Assembly: GCF_013204885.1 (NCBI RefSeq)
Contig: NZ_JABMKX010000032.1
Coordinates: forward strand, 1 to 47,435
Origin: Paenibacillus tritici
Lineage (GTDB): Bacteria > Bacillota > Bacilli > Paenibacillales > Paenibacillaceae
Reading direction: 5' to 3'
DNA length: 47,435 nt
A program made the position numbers and the translations under genes. Below are positions 1 through 8,600 of this stretch, one piece after another. The notes below the pieces were generated by a model. It saw nothing but the letters and a program-made list of their open reading frames with translations, ran no database searches and was not told where the DNA came from. How positions within the stretch are numbered: the first letter of the stretch is position 1; every line of letters starts with the position of its first letter.

Positions 1-118
1 CGACTAAGGCCAACTGTGAACGATGGGGTGAAGAGCCGTATGCGTAAATTGCGCACGTACGGATCTGTGAGGGGTAGGGGCGCAATCCACGATGGAGAGG
101 CCCCGCCTACTCGACCAG
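1..118 (+). mobile_element. 3' end of a group II intron (domains V and VI)
   Basis: Positions 33-65 fold as a group II intron domain V: a GAGCCGTATGCG arm, a short TAAA-type loop and a returning GCGCACGTACGGATC arm. Positions 66-118 form a domain VI-like stem with GTAGG near 74 pairing with CCTAC near 110, ending in the CTACTCGACC typical of bacterial intron 3' ends. The reverse-transcriptase ORF, if present, lies outside the window to the left. The stretch 119-381 after the intron holds no convincing gene. The 71-codon frame starting at 155 lacks a good ribosome binding site and resembles nothing recognised. Confidence 0.75.
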
Positions 119-381
119 TTATCCCGATAAAATAGGCTTTTCGCCAGCTTTTAGTTGTATGAAATACATTTAAATGTTGTTGCTGCTATAGCTCTGTTAC
201 TAGCTTCTTACACCCACGCTGGTTGCTCTCAAAGACCGGGAAGCGCGGAGGTGATACGGAGGTGGTCATTTACAAGATTAATCTATACTGTTCATTTCAT
301 TCCAAGATGGTTTCCGTTAGTAATTAAGCAAGATAATTCTTATAACAACGTAAATTTAACAAGTATTTAGGGGGAATAGGT

Positions 382-1674
382 TTGGAAACCGTGCAAATTA
401 TCGGAATTCTACTTGTATTCATTGTGTTTGTGGGTCTGATGATGACCCGCAAGCTGACCACGCTGCTGGCATTGCCGATGATGGCGATTCTGCTGGCGGC
501 CATTGCGGGCATCCCGCTCTTGTCGGATAACCCGGACACCTTCACCATCACGAAGGGTGTGCTTGCAGGCGGAGCCATGAAGCTGTCTACCGCCATCGCC
601 GGACTGATCTTCGGCGCCTGGTTCGGCCAGATCCTCAGCAAGGTCGGCATCACCAAGACCATTATCCGCAAGGCAGCGGAGCTGGCGGGTGATAAGCCGC
701 TGGCGATTGCCATTATCTTTTTCCTCGCCGCCTCTGTAATCTTCTCGGCCGCGAACGGCCTGGGTATGGTTATTCTGGTCGGGACCATCGCTATCCCTAT
801 TATGCTGACAGCCGGGCTTAAGCCCTTTGTAAGCGGTCTGGTAGTACTACTGGCCAATGCAGTTGGCGTGGTGTTCAACGTCTCCACCTGGGCGATTTAT
901 ACCGATGTGCTTAAGGTGCCGACGAGCACGATTGCTTCTTATTCGCTGGTCTGTGCGGTTCCGCTGATCGTGATTGCCCTGATTATGATCGTCTATTATA
1001 CCCGCAAAGACGGCAAGGTCCGCCGCGCCTGGGCGATGCCGCTCAAGCCGGAATTCCAGGCTCAGGACAGCAAGAATGTAAGAGCGATTGCGCTCATCAG
1101 TCCGCTTGTTCCGGTGCTGCTCGTATTTTTCCTGAAGGTCGATATTGTCTCTGCGGTCTTCATGGGGGCGCTGGTCACCCTGCTGCTCGCCACCCCTAAG
1201 CGTCCATTCCATGTGTTGTCGAGTGCGCTGGTGGAAGGCATTCAGGATGTAGCCGGTGCGCTCGGTCTGATGATCGGAATCGGGATGCTGCTCAGTGCGG
1301 TAACTGCGCCCCAGGTGGCCTCATTAATCCAGCCGCTGATCGAGGTCATTATTCCGACCAGTCCGCTGATGTACATCCTCGTCTTCACCCTGCTGTCTCC
1401 GCTCGCAATCTACCGTGGACCGCTTAATGTATGGGGGCTCGGCAGCGGAATCGCGGCACTGATCGTGGCCGGAGGCATGGCCCCTGTAGCAGCGATGCTC
1501 GCCCTGCGTATCGTGAGCAATCTGCAGGCTGTCAGTGATCCGACCAACTCGCACAATGTCTGGATCGCCGATTACACGAAGACCGATATTATTGAAACGC
1601 TGCGCAAGACGCTGCCGTGGATGTTCGTTGCGGTGATGATCTCGATGATTATCGCGGGAATGATTGCCTTTTAG
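382..1674 (+). CDS. GntP/CitMHS-like ion-transporter superfamily permease
   Basis: A 430-residue integral membrane protein with about 11-12 hydrophobic segments in two halves separated by a charged cytoplasmic loop around residues 205-235. The general pattern is that of GntP/CitMHS-type secondary carriers of organic acids. It starts at TTG 382, with a purine-rich GGGGG at about 370-374. The next gene, 60 nt downstream on the same strand, is a hydantoinase/oxoprolinase-like ATPase. The permease therefore probably imports that pathway's substrate, perhaps a cyclic amide or amino-acid derivative, but this is inference. The exact substrate and family assignment are uncertain. Confidence 0.75.
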   Translation: METVQIIGILLVFIVFVGLMMTRKLTTLLALPMMAILLAAIAGIPLLSDNPDTFTITKGVLAGGAMKLSTAIAGLIFGAWFGQILSKVGITKTIIRKAAELAGDKPLAIAIIFFLAASVIFSAANGLGMVILVGTIAIPIMLTAGLKPFVSGLVVLLANAVGVVFNVSTWAIYTDVLKVPTSTIASYSLVCAVPLIVIALIMIVYYTRKDGKVRRAWAMPLKPEFQAQDSKNVRAIALISPLVPVLLVFFLKVDIVSAVFMGALVTLLLATPKRPFHVLSSALVEGIQDVAGALGLMIGIGMLLSAVTAPQVASLIQPLIEVIIPTSPLMYILVFTLLSPLAIYRGPLNVWGLGSGIAALIVAGGMAPVAAMLALRIVSNLQAVSDPTNSHNVWIADYTKTDIIETLRKTLPWMFVAVMISMIIAGMIAF

Positions 1675-1734
1675 CCTGCGGCAAGTGAACCACAGACTGT
1701 AGAGACCTAAGCTTCATGGAGAGGAGAACCTGCT

Positions 1735-3879
1735 ATGAATCATAAACAGATCAGAATCGGCATTGATGTCGGTGGAACCTTCACAGATGCCGTTGCCATA
1801 GACAATGAGACCTTTGAGGTGCTGTCCAAAGTCAAAATGCCCACCACGCACCACGACAAACGCGGGGTCGCCAGCGGGATTGTCCAGATCATTCAGCGGA
1901 TTATGAGCGAGAACGGGATTCTTCCTGGTGATATCAAGTTCATCGCCCACGGGACTACGCAGGCGACCAACGCGCTGCTGGAAGGGGATGTTGCCCGTGT
2001 AGGCATCGTGGGGATGGGCACGGGGCTGGATGCCCGCAGTGCCCGCTCCGAGACCAATGTGGCGGATATCGAGCTGGCTGCGGGGAAATTCCTGACCACT
2101 TATCACAAATTCATTGACTCCAGGGAGCTTACGGCAGAAGCCATTGATGATGCGATTGATCAGCTGCTGTCCCGGGGTGCGGAGGTCATTGTAGCTTCAG
2201 AAGCCTACAGTGTCGATGATCCGGCCAATGAGCTGAGGGTGATGGAAGCGGCGCGCAGCCGGGGAGTGTACGCTACCGGCGGACATGAGATCTCCCAGCT
2301 CTACGGGCTGAAGACCCGGACCCGCACAGCGGTCGTCAACGCGAGCCTGATCCCCAAGATGATGGAGACGGCCAATATGACCGAGCAGGCGGTCAAAGAA
2401 GCGGGAATTACCTCCCAGCTCATGATCATGCGCTGTGACGGCGGGGTCATGAGCATCGACGAGGTGCGTAAGCGTCCGATCCTGACCATGCTGTCGGGGC
2501 TGGCGGCCGGAGTGGCCGGCGCCCTTATGTATGAGAAGATCTCGGACGGTATTTTCTTCGAGGTCGGAGGTACGAGTGTAGATATTTCCGTGATCAAGAA
2601 CGGCAAGGTGATGATTGAGAATGCTCAGGTCGGCGGGCATAAGACCTATCTGCGCTCGCTGGATGTGCGGACGCTGGCCGTGGCCGGGGGGAGCATGATC
2701 CAGATCGGCGGGGGGAAGATCACGGATGTCGGACCGCGGAGCGCCCATATCGCCGGTCTGGAATACGAATGCTTCACCGGCAAGGAGAACCTGGAGCAGC
2801 CCGTGATCGGTCTTGTCAGCCCGCGCGAAGGAGACCCGGATTATGTCACGGTTCGTAGCAGGGGAGGACATGAATATGCGCTGACCCTGGCAGGAGCAGC
2901 GAATCTGCTGAACCATGTGCCGGAGACGGATTATGCCCGCGGGAATATGGAGAGCACGCGGATCGCCTGGCAGACGCTGGGTGCCCATCTGGGGATGTCT
3001 GCCGAGGAGGCCGCAAGGGCCGCGATGGATATTGCTATCCGCAAGGTCATGGCTGTGGTGAATCAGATGATCAGCGATTATGAGCTGGACACCGGATTCA
3101 TTACGCTGGTCGGCGGCGGAGGCAGCGGAGCGGTTCTGGTTCCGGCCATGGCTGCCAAGGAAGGCTTCAAGCACCAGATTGCGAACAATGCGCCGTATAT
3201 CTCCACGATTGGCGTCGGGATGGCGATGGTCCGCGAGCAGATTGAGAAGACTGTCGTTGGCGCGACGGAGCGGGATATCAAGCTGATCCGGGCAGAGATT
3301 ATGGACAAAATCGTCCAGTCCGGGGCGAACGAATCCACGGTCGATGTCACGATCGAGATTGACTCCCAGCGCAATATTCTGCGGGCGATTGCCACCGGCT
3401 CCACCGAGCTGCGCTCGAAGGATCTGGCCAGCCGCGAGGTGCCGGTGAACGAGCTGATGCGGACGGCGGCGGATGCGCTGGGCCAGCCGGCGGAGCAGAC
3501 GGAGCTGAAGGCAGCCTCCGGCAGATGGTATCTGTTCGAGTCCAGCGAGATTAAGAAGTCCATGTTCGGGCTGGTCAAGAAGAAGCTCAGCCATGTCGGC
3601 GTGCTGGATCGTGAGGGGGTGGTGCGCTTCAAGAAGACGAATGCGTATCATCTGGCTTTTTTGAAGAAAAATATGGCCGACCGGTTCGCCTCGTTCCTGG
3701 AAGAGAATACGATCTATTCGGACGCCAATGCCACGATCCCGAAGACCTTCATCTTCTATAAGGAAAAAATGCTCGATCTGACCGGGATGCAGACCAAGGA
3801 GCAGCTGTTCTCCATTCTTGAAGTGGAAACACAATTGCTTGAGGACAACAGCGAGATGCTCGCTGTCGTCTATCAGTAG
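1735..3879 (+). CDS. Hydantoinase/oxoprolinase family protein (HyuA-like)
   Basis: A 714-residue protein. The N-terminus carries the ATPase-type phosphate-binding motif DVGGTFTDAV at residues 10-19, followed by HGTTQATNALLEG near 66-78, both hallmarks of HyuA/5-oxoprolinase proteins. FEVGGTSVDIS near 275 is the second actin-like nucleotide motif, and a Gly-rich VGGGGSGAVLVP segment lies near 460. Family members hydrolyse hydantoins, 5-oxoproline or related cyclic amides with ATP, or carboxylate acetone-like substrates. No HyuB partner is adjacent, so the reaction cannot be fixed. The start at 1735 follows a GAGAGGAG ribosome binding site. It sits between the permease and an HELFH protein in one apparent operon. 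Confidence 0.85.
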   Translation: MNHKQIRIGIDVGGTFTDAVAIDNETFEVLSKVKMPTTHHDKRGVASGIVQIIQRIMSENGILPGDIKFIAHGTTQATNALLEGDVARVGIVGMGTGLDARSARSETNVADIELAAGKFLTTYHKFIDSRELTAEAIDDAIDQLLSRGAEVIVASEAYSVDDPANELRVMEAARSRGVYATGGHEISQLYGLKTRTRTAVVNASLIPKMMETANMTEQAVKEAGITSQLMIMRCDGGVMSIDEVRKRPILTMLSGLAAGVAGALMYEKISDGIFFEVGGTSVDISVIKNGKVMIENAQVGGHKTYLRSLDVRTLAVAGGSMIQIGGGKITDVGPRSAHIAGLEYECFTGKENLEQPVIGLVSPREGDPDYVTVRSRGGHEYALTLAGAANLLNHVPETDYARGNMESTRIAWQTLGAHLGMSAEEAARAAMDIAIRKVMAVVNQMISDYELDTGFITLVGGGGSGAVLVPAMAAKEGFKHQIANNAPYISTIGVGMAMVREQIEKTVVGATERDIKLIRAEIMDKIVQSGANESTVDVTIEIDSQRNILRAIATGSTELRSKDLASREVPVNELMRTAADALGQPAEQTELKAASGRWYLFESSEIKKSMFGLVKKKLSHVGVLDREGVVRFKKTNAYHLAFLKKNMADRFASFLEENTIYSDANATIPKTFIFYKEKMLDLTGMQTKEQLFSILEVETQLLEDNSEMLAVVYQ

Positions 3880-3894
3880 GAGGTGCACCTAAGG

Positions 3895-4563
3895 ATGAAG
3901 ACCGCAGCGAACACCGTACCGGACGACCGCGTGCTGGGTTATGCCGAGCTGAAGAATGATCTGCTGTTCCACCGGATACCGCAGGGCAAACGGCGTTATT
4001 ATGTGGAGCGTCCGCTGGCCATCGGGAAGGAGCAGGCTCTGGCGTTCAAAGCCCGCTATGGCACGGATGTCGGAGCCATCTGCAGGGACAGGGGCATCCG
4101 GGTGAATCTCAATGAACGGAAGGGCACCATCGGGCAGATCCGCTTCCGCGCCCAGATTGAGCTGTCGGCTAAGGAACGCATCATTACACTGTACCGGTCC
4201 TCCATGGAGGAGCTGCGGCAATGTGCCGGGGTGCTGCTTCCCGGCCGTTCCTTCAGCCTGAAGGAAGTCACCGACATTCATCTCGCCCATGAGCTGTTCC
4301 ACGATCTGGAATTCACGGAGCTGGGATACACCAACAAGCGGCTGGATGATATCAGCAGCCTCTCTCTGGGGCCGCTGCGTATCCGGGCCAGCGTGACCCG
4401 GACCTCGGAGATTGCCGCCCATGCGTTCAGCCGTTATCTCCTGGACCTGCCCTGCCTGCCGAATCTGCTGGATTATGCTTATATGATTCACAGCGGCACC
4501 CTGACAGCCGCCGAATTCTGGAGGCAGACAGACGTTTGGGCGGAGGAGCTTGAGAACGGCTGA
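3895..4563 (+). CDS. ImmA/IrrE-like HExxH metallopeptidase-type protein
   Basis: A 222-residue soluble protein. Residues 132-136 read HELFH, an HExxH zinc-binding and catalytic motif. About 36 residues on, SEIAAHAFSRYLLDLP matches the ExxAxxFxxxLLxP pattern that supplies the third zinc ligand in ImmA/IrrE-type gluzincins, here Glu172. A GTG at 3883 opens the frame, but it overlaps the GGAGGTG ribosome binding site at 3879-3885, so ATG 3895 is the better start. It lies 15 nt after the HyuA-like gene and is probably co-transcribed. No DNA-binding domain is visible. The substrate is unknown; the metallopeptidase call rests on the two motifs. Confidence 0.65.
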   Translation: MKTAANTVPDDRVLGYAELKNDLLFHRIPQGKRRYYVERPLAIGKEQALAFKARYGTDVGAICRDRGIRVNLNERKGTIGQIRFRAQIELSAKERIITLYRSSMEELRQCAGVLLPGRSFSLKEVTDIHLAHELFHDLEFTELGYTNKRLDDISSLSLGPLRIRASVTRTSEIAAHAFSRYLLDLPCLPNLLDYAYMIHSGTLTAAEFWRQTDVWAEELENG

Positions 4564-4681
4564 GCCGGATGCTCTGAGCGGCTGCCTCCTGCTGGTAAAT
4601 ACACCTGGCGAACGGCTCTGACTTCATCCTCAAATTATGCTATCTTGGTGTAAGGAATCAGAGTCCGGGAGGCTGCCTGAC

Positions 4682-6484
4682 ATGCCGTTCAGAAAAGGAA
4701 CCAATAAAAAAACACTCTATGTGCCGCTGCGCACCAAATTTATCATATTATTCTGCCTGCTGATCACCATTCCGTTTGTGGTCATCGGCACCATCAGCTA
4801 TAAGAAATATACCGCCGGAGTAGAACGCAGCACGGTGGAGCTGTCCGATCAGGTCGTAAGCCAGATCAGTATTAACCTGGAGCATTATATTAAGGAGCTG
4901 GACCGGCTTACCCTTGCGCCGCTCTACGATGAGGATATGATGCAGATTCTAAGGAAGCACAGGGGCGCGGGACCCGCCAGCACCTATCTGACCACAGATG
5001 AGACGCTGAAGATGAATCTGTTTATCTCTTCTCTGGCTTTTGACAGGGGCGAGATCGAGAGCATTCTGGTGTTCACCAATGACGGAGGAATCTTCAGCAA
5101 CCTGGATCAGAGCGTAAGGAAGCGGTGGGACCGCAGCATGGCAGAATGGATGGAGACCATCGAGCAGGAGGACGGCGGCCTGGCCATTCTTCCTCCGCAT
5201 ACTGCCGCTTATTATACAGAACCGAAGCAGGGGGTGATCTCTGTAGCCAGAGTCATCCGTGAGCCATACACCCATGCCATGCTGGGGATTGTCAAGGTGG
5301 ATCTGATGCCCCGGGGCTTCGGGTCTATTGTCTCGACGGTCCGCTCCAGCGGGAGCGGCCTGCTGCAGATTACAGGCAAGGACCAGGTGGTCCTGTACTC
5401 TGGGGCCGGCCGGCTTCCCGACTCACGCGAATCGTATATTACGGCCTCTGCGGAGTCTTCCTACACGGGACTGAAGGTCACCTCCCTGATTCCGCGTGCG
5501 CAGCTCCGGGAGGACGCCCGTGAGTTAACCAACTCTACGCTGGTGGTGTCGATCGTTGCCTTGATGGCGGCTTATGCGGCAGCCATTCTGCTGTCCAGCC
5601 GCCTGATTAAGCCGATTGCCCACCTGCAGTCGAAGATGAGACAGGTGAAGCGGGGGCTGTTCCTGGAACGCGCGACGGTCACTACCAGCGATGAGATCGG
5701 GCAGCTGACCGAGGGGTTCAATACGATGATCGGCGAGATCGACCGTCTGGTCAAAGAGGTCTATGAGACCCGGCTGAAGGAGCGGGAGGCAGAGCTGCTG
5801 GCGCTGCAGAGCCAGATTCATCCGCATTTTCTGTACAACACGCTGGAGATGGTGAACATGCTGGCCTTGCAGGGCAATACCCGCGAGCTCTCCGGTGTAG
5901 TGACCAGTCTGGGGAAGCTGCTGCGCTACACAGTAGGCCACCGGGAACAGATGGTGTATGTGCTGGATGAGGTGAGATTTGTGGAAGCCTATCTGCGCAT
6001 TCAGGGCATGCGCCTCGGTGACAAGCTGCAAGCCGTCATTCACATTGATTCTTCCTTCGACTACTGTGTGGTGCCGAAGCTGATTCTCCAGCCGCTGATC
6101 GAGAATGTCATTGAACATGCGATGGGACAAGACAGGCTGCACCTTACCTTGACGGCTTCTGCCAGGGAAGAGGACCTGATTCTGTCGGTGAAGGATGATG
6201 GCCTGGGCATCACCGCCGGACGGATGCTGGAGCTTGAAGAACAGCTATATGGCCGTCAGCCCCGGGCCGTAGCCGATGCGGAGCAGGGAGGCTTCGGCCG
6301 GATACTCAAGGGGTTCGCACTGCGCAATGTCCATCAGCGGCTGCGGCTGCTCTATGGGGAGCCTTACGGCCTGACACTGGATAACACGGCAGGGCGCGGC
6401 GTAACGGTCTCGCTGCGGCTGCCGATGAACTGGGAAGCAATGAACAACACCGGCCCCGCCGGGGACAGACAGGAGGAGGCATAA
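4682..6484 (+). CDS. YesM/LytS-type sensor histidine kinase
   Basis: A 600-residue membrane kinase. A first TM segment lies near residues 18-40, followed by a roughly 240-residue extracytoplasmic sensor (probably Cache-like) and a second TM near 285-305. Next come a HAMP linker and a His_kinase domain with HPHFLYNTLEMVNML, in which His382 before Phe is the likely phosphoacceptor. The ATPase domain carries the N-box LILQPLIENVIEHA and a late G-box. Start ATG 4682 has GGGAGG at 4668-4673; an ATG at 4637 lacks one. Such kinases usually pair with a YesN AraC-type regulator, but none is adjacent. The gene after it, 2 nt away, is a binding lipoprotein that may act as co-sensor. Confidence 0.9.
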   Translation: MPFRKGTNKKTLYVPLRTKFIILFCLLITIPFVVIGTISYKKYTAGVERSTVELSDQVVSQISINLEHYIKELDRLTLAPLYDEDMMQILRKHRGAGPASTYLTTDETLKMNLFISSLAFDRGEIESILVFTNDGGIFSNLDQSVRKRWDRSMAEWMETIEQEDGGLAILPPHTAAYYTEPKQGVISVARVIREPYTHAMLGIVKVDLMPRGFGSIVSTVRSSGSGLLQITGKDQVVLYSGAGRLPDSRESYITASAESSYTGLKVTSLIPRAQLREDARELTNSTLVVSIVALMAAYAAAILLSSRLIKPIAHLQSKMRQVKRGLFLERATVTTSDEIGQLTEGFNTMIGEIDRLVKEVYETRLKEREAELLALQSQIHPHFLYNTLEMVNMLALQGNTRELSGVVTSLGKLLRYTVGHREQMVYVLDEVRFVEAYLRIQGMRLGDKLQAVIHIDSSFDYCVVPKLILQPLIENVIEHAMGQDRLHLTLTASAREEDLILSVKDDGLGITAGRMLELEEQLYGRQPRAVADAEQGGFGRILKGFALRNVHQRLRLLYGEPYGLTLDNTAGRGVTVSLRLPMNWEAMNNTGPAGDRQEEA

Positions 6485-6486
6485 GG

Positions 6487-7800
6487 ATGCGGACAAGGCT
6501 GCTAGGTCTGATGGCTGCGGTGCTGTTGGCTGCAGGCTGCTCCTCAGGTGCAGGAAACGGAGCGCCTGAGGGGACATCAGGGGACAAAGAAGCAGGAACT
6601 AAGACGGCTGCGGAGCAGGAGCCTGTGAAGCTGAAGTTCAGCATCTGGGGCAATGATGCGCAGAAAGCAATGGTTGAGGGGCTGGTGGATGAATTCGAGC
6701 AGCTTCATTCCGGGATAGAGGTAGAGGTCATGACGATTCCTTTTGCCGACTACCAGCAAAAGCTGTCGATTATGCTGGCCTCCCGTACGGCCCCGGATGC
6801 CGGCTGGCTGGCGGAACGGATGATTCCGCAGCTCCTGGAATCGGGCCAGCTGGTGGATATTGCAGCAGAGGTGGAGGAAGACGCCGGGTACAATTACGCT
6901 GATATCTATCCGTCTACCCTCGATATCTTCAGGCGGGAGGACCGGCTGTACGGAATACCCTTCTCCACGCCCCCGGTACTTATCTATTACAATAAGGACC
7001 TGTTCCTTGCCAAAGGCTTGAAGACGCCAACGGAGCTGTACGAGGAAGGGAAATGGAACTATGAGGAGTTCCTTAAGGCGGCGCGAAGCATCACCGACCC
7101 GCAGCGCGGCATCTACGGTGTGAAGCTGGTCCGCGACTGGAACAACTGGTCGGATGCGCTGCTGCCGCTGCTCTGGTCGCACGGGGCAGAGCTGTTCGAC
7201 AGCGGCGGAGCATCGTTTGCGCTGAATTCCCCCGCAGGGAAGGAAGCGCTGCAGCTCTATAGCGATATGATGTTCAAGAACAAGGTGCATCCGCTGCCCG
7301 GGGATGAGCTGACGTTCGACAGCGGCCGGATCGGTATGTATACGGACCGTTACAGCTATACCTCCAAAGCCCGGGCGGTCACCGATTTTGCCTGGGATAT
7401 CGCCCCGATGCCGGCGGGCATTAAGGGGACAGGGACCTCCCTCGGTTATGCGGGAGTGTCCGTATTCGAGACGGCGCATCCGGCGGAAGCGGCGGAACTC
7501 CTCAAGTTCATCACCAGCGCCGGGTCCATGAGTATCTCTGCGCAGTATTTTGTCCCGTCACGTAAGTCTGTGCTGGAATCCGACGTCTTCCTGCGGGCAG
7601 CCTCCGAGCCTTCACCGGAGAGTATTCAGCGGGCGGTTCTCGACCAGATCGCCACTGCCCGCATCGCGCCGGGTCATAAGAATTGGCAGCAGATTGATAC
7701 CAAGATCCAGCTGTTGCTGGACGGGCTCTACACACAAACTTCTACTGTAGAGAAGCTGCTCGCACAAATGGAGCAGGAGGTTAACCCGCTTATGAAATAG
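6487..7800 (+). CDS. Extracellular solute-binding lipoprotein (family 1)
   Basis: A 437-residue lipoprotein with the signal MRTRLLGLMAAVLLAAGC, where Cys18 is the lipidation site. It then has a family 1 (sugar type) binding-protein fold. Recognisable elements are KFSIWGNDAQKAMVEGLVDEF near the N-terminus, a YGIPFSTPPVLIYYNKDLF strand-helix near 150-170, and GIYG, GRIGMY and MPAG segments. The ATG lies 2 nt after the kinase stop, with GGAGGAGGC as ribosome binding site, so the two are translationally linked. No ABC permease or ATPase follows, and a terminator overlaps the stop. A role in ligand presentation to the kinase is plausible; simple transport with unlinked permeases is the alternative. 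Confidence 0.88.
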   Translation: MRTRLLGLMAAVLLAAGCSSGAGNGAPEGTSGDKEAGTKTAAEQEPVKLKFSIWGNDAQKAMVEGLVDEFEQLHSGIEVEVMTIPFADYQQKLSIMLASRTAPDAGWLAERMIPQLLESGQLVDIAAEVEEDAGYNYADIYPSTLDIFRREDRLYGIPFSTPPVLIYYNKDLFLAKGLKTPTELYEEGKWNYEEFLKAARSITDPQRGIYGVKLVRDWNNWSDALLPLLWSHGAELFDSGGASFALNSPAGKEALQLYSDMMFKNKVHPLPGDELTFDSGRIGMYTDRYSYTSKARAVTDFAWDIAPMPAGIKGTGTSLGYAGVSVFETAHPAEAAELLKFITSAGSMSISAQYFVPSRKSVLESDVFLRAASEPSPESIQRAVLDQIATARIAPGHKNWQQIDTKIQLLLDGLYTQTSTVEKLLAQMEQEVNPLMK

Positions 7801-7807
7801 GCGGGTT
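7783..7807 (+). terminator. Terminator-like hairpin overlapping the binding-lipoprotein stop
   Basis: AACCCGC at 7783-7789 and GCGGGTT at 7801-7807 form a perfect 7-bp stem with an 11-nt loop that contains the stop codon. It is followed by GTTCTTCT, a weak T-rich tail. It probably ends the kinase/lipoprotein transcript. Confidence 0.55.
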
Positions 7808-7831
7808 GTTCTTCTGTGCGTGAGCGTGCAT

Positions 7832-7926
7832 GCGTTGAGCCATGCGCTGAGGCACCCCCTGAGCCATCTGCTGAGCTATTCATTGAGCTATCCGCAGGCC
7901 ATACGCTGAACCGTCCGTTGTGCCGT
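7832..7926. repeat. Degenerate 12-bp tandem repeat, about eight units
   Basis: Eight consecutive units follow the pattern NNNYTGAGCCAT: starts at 7832, 7844, 7856, 7868, 7880, 7892 (11 nt long), 7903 and 7915. The conserved core is TGAGC(C/T)A(T/C) in the first five units and degrades afterwards. A plus-strand frame runs through it from 7816 but lacks a ribosome binding site. The whole 7808-8060 gap holds no supported gene. Confidence 0.7.
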
Positions 7927-8060
7927 CCCCCTGCTGATTTGGGAGTAGAGGCGTTTGCACAATTACAATTCCTGCACATAATGCAACATTGCCTCTCCTT
8001 AAGGGGCCATAATCAGAAAATGTTGCACAAAAAGCAGGAATACTCCGCATTTAAGTAACT

Positions 8061-8516
8061 TTACGTTAAGCTTCCTGCATTTCCTGCAACAATTCTCCCG
8101 CACACCCCAGTATCTAGATAGCCAAGTTGCAATATCTGACGATTCTGCACATCATCGAAGGAGAAGTGGATAATCCTCCAGCCCAGTCCGTTCAGAAAAG
8201 TATCCCGGTTCAGTGAATAGCTGAACTTCTCCTGGTCCATATCCTTCACATGGCTCTGATACCCGTCACACTCCAGTCCGAATCTCCCGTAGGCCGGGAG
8301 AAATGCACAATCCAGAAACTGCGATTTACGGTTCCAGTCGTAGACTTCATACTCCGGATGCAGATCATCCAGATTGCCGAACAGCGGCCACCAGACATTC
8401 TGAAGCAGCAGCTTTTCCGCATACTGATGCCCCCGTGACAGCCGGCCTCTGCGCTCTCCGGTTCTGACCGACAAATGCCGCTCCAAGAACAGCTGATGCG
8501 CTTTGTCAAAATCCAT
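8061..8516 (-). CDS. Vsr/DUF559-like endonuclease-domain protein
   Basis: A 151-residue soluble protein. The middle section has FLDCAFLPAYGRFGLECDG, which matches the D...E-x-D core of very-short-patch-repair/DUF559-type PD-(D/E)XK nucleases, followed by an Arg/Asn helix and WRIIHFSFDDV, the usual closing strand of that fold. Start ATG 8516 is chosen because GGAGGG lies 7 nt upstream; the frame also opens at 8546 but that part overlaps the ribosome binding site. A strong minus-strand terminator lies just upstream, so the gene must use its own promoter or read-through. It could act in DNA repair or defence; no methylase partner is present. Confidence 0.65.
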   Translation of the reverse strand: MDFDKAHQLFLERHLSVRTGERRGRLSRGHQYAEKLLLQNVWWPLFGNLDDLHPEYEVYDWNRKSQFLDCAFLPAYGRFGLECDGYQSHVKDMDQEKFSYSLNRDTFLNGLGWRIIHFSFDDVQNRQILQLGYLDTGVCGRIVAGNAGSLT

Positions 8517-8543
8517 ATCCATTCCCTCCATCTCTGATTTGCA

Positions 8544-8588
8544 CAAAAAAAGAACGCCCCTCTGCCAGTTGCAGCTTGGGACGTTCTT
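8544..8588 (-). terminator. Rho-independent terminator on the minus strand
   Basis: Read on the minus strand, AAGAACGTCCC pairs with GGGGCGTTCTT and is followed by a run of seven T (plus-strand A run 8544-8550). It sits between a truncated minus-strand reading frame (8601-8765) and the endonuclease gene. It probably belonged to the lost gene. Confidence 0.7.
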
Positions 8589-8600
8589 CGTCTGAGATAA

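Noticed and set aside
155..370. 71-codon frame after the intron
   Set aside because: A hydrophobic start suggests a signal peptide, but the rest is not protein-like and no ribosome binding site precedes it.
2197..3888. 563-codon minus-strand open frame
   Set aside because: It is antisense to the HyuA-like gene; high GC and codon bias create long shadow frames. No ribosome binding site or family motif.
7816..8058. 80-codon plus-strand frame
   Set aside because: It is made mainly of the 12-bp repeat translated in frame, with no ribosome binding site.
8544..8600. Possible T-box or riboswitch terminator before the endonuclease gene
   Set aside because: No antiterminator or T-box sequence is seen, and the upstream DNA reads as the tail of a lost gene, so it is an ordinary terminator.
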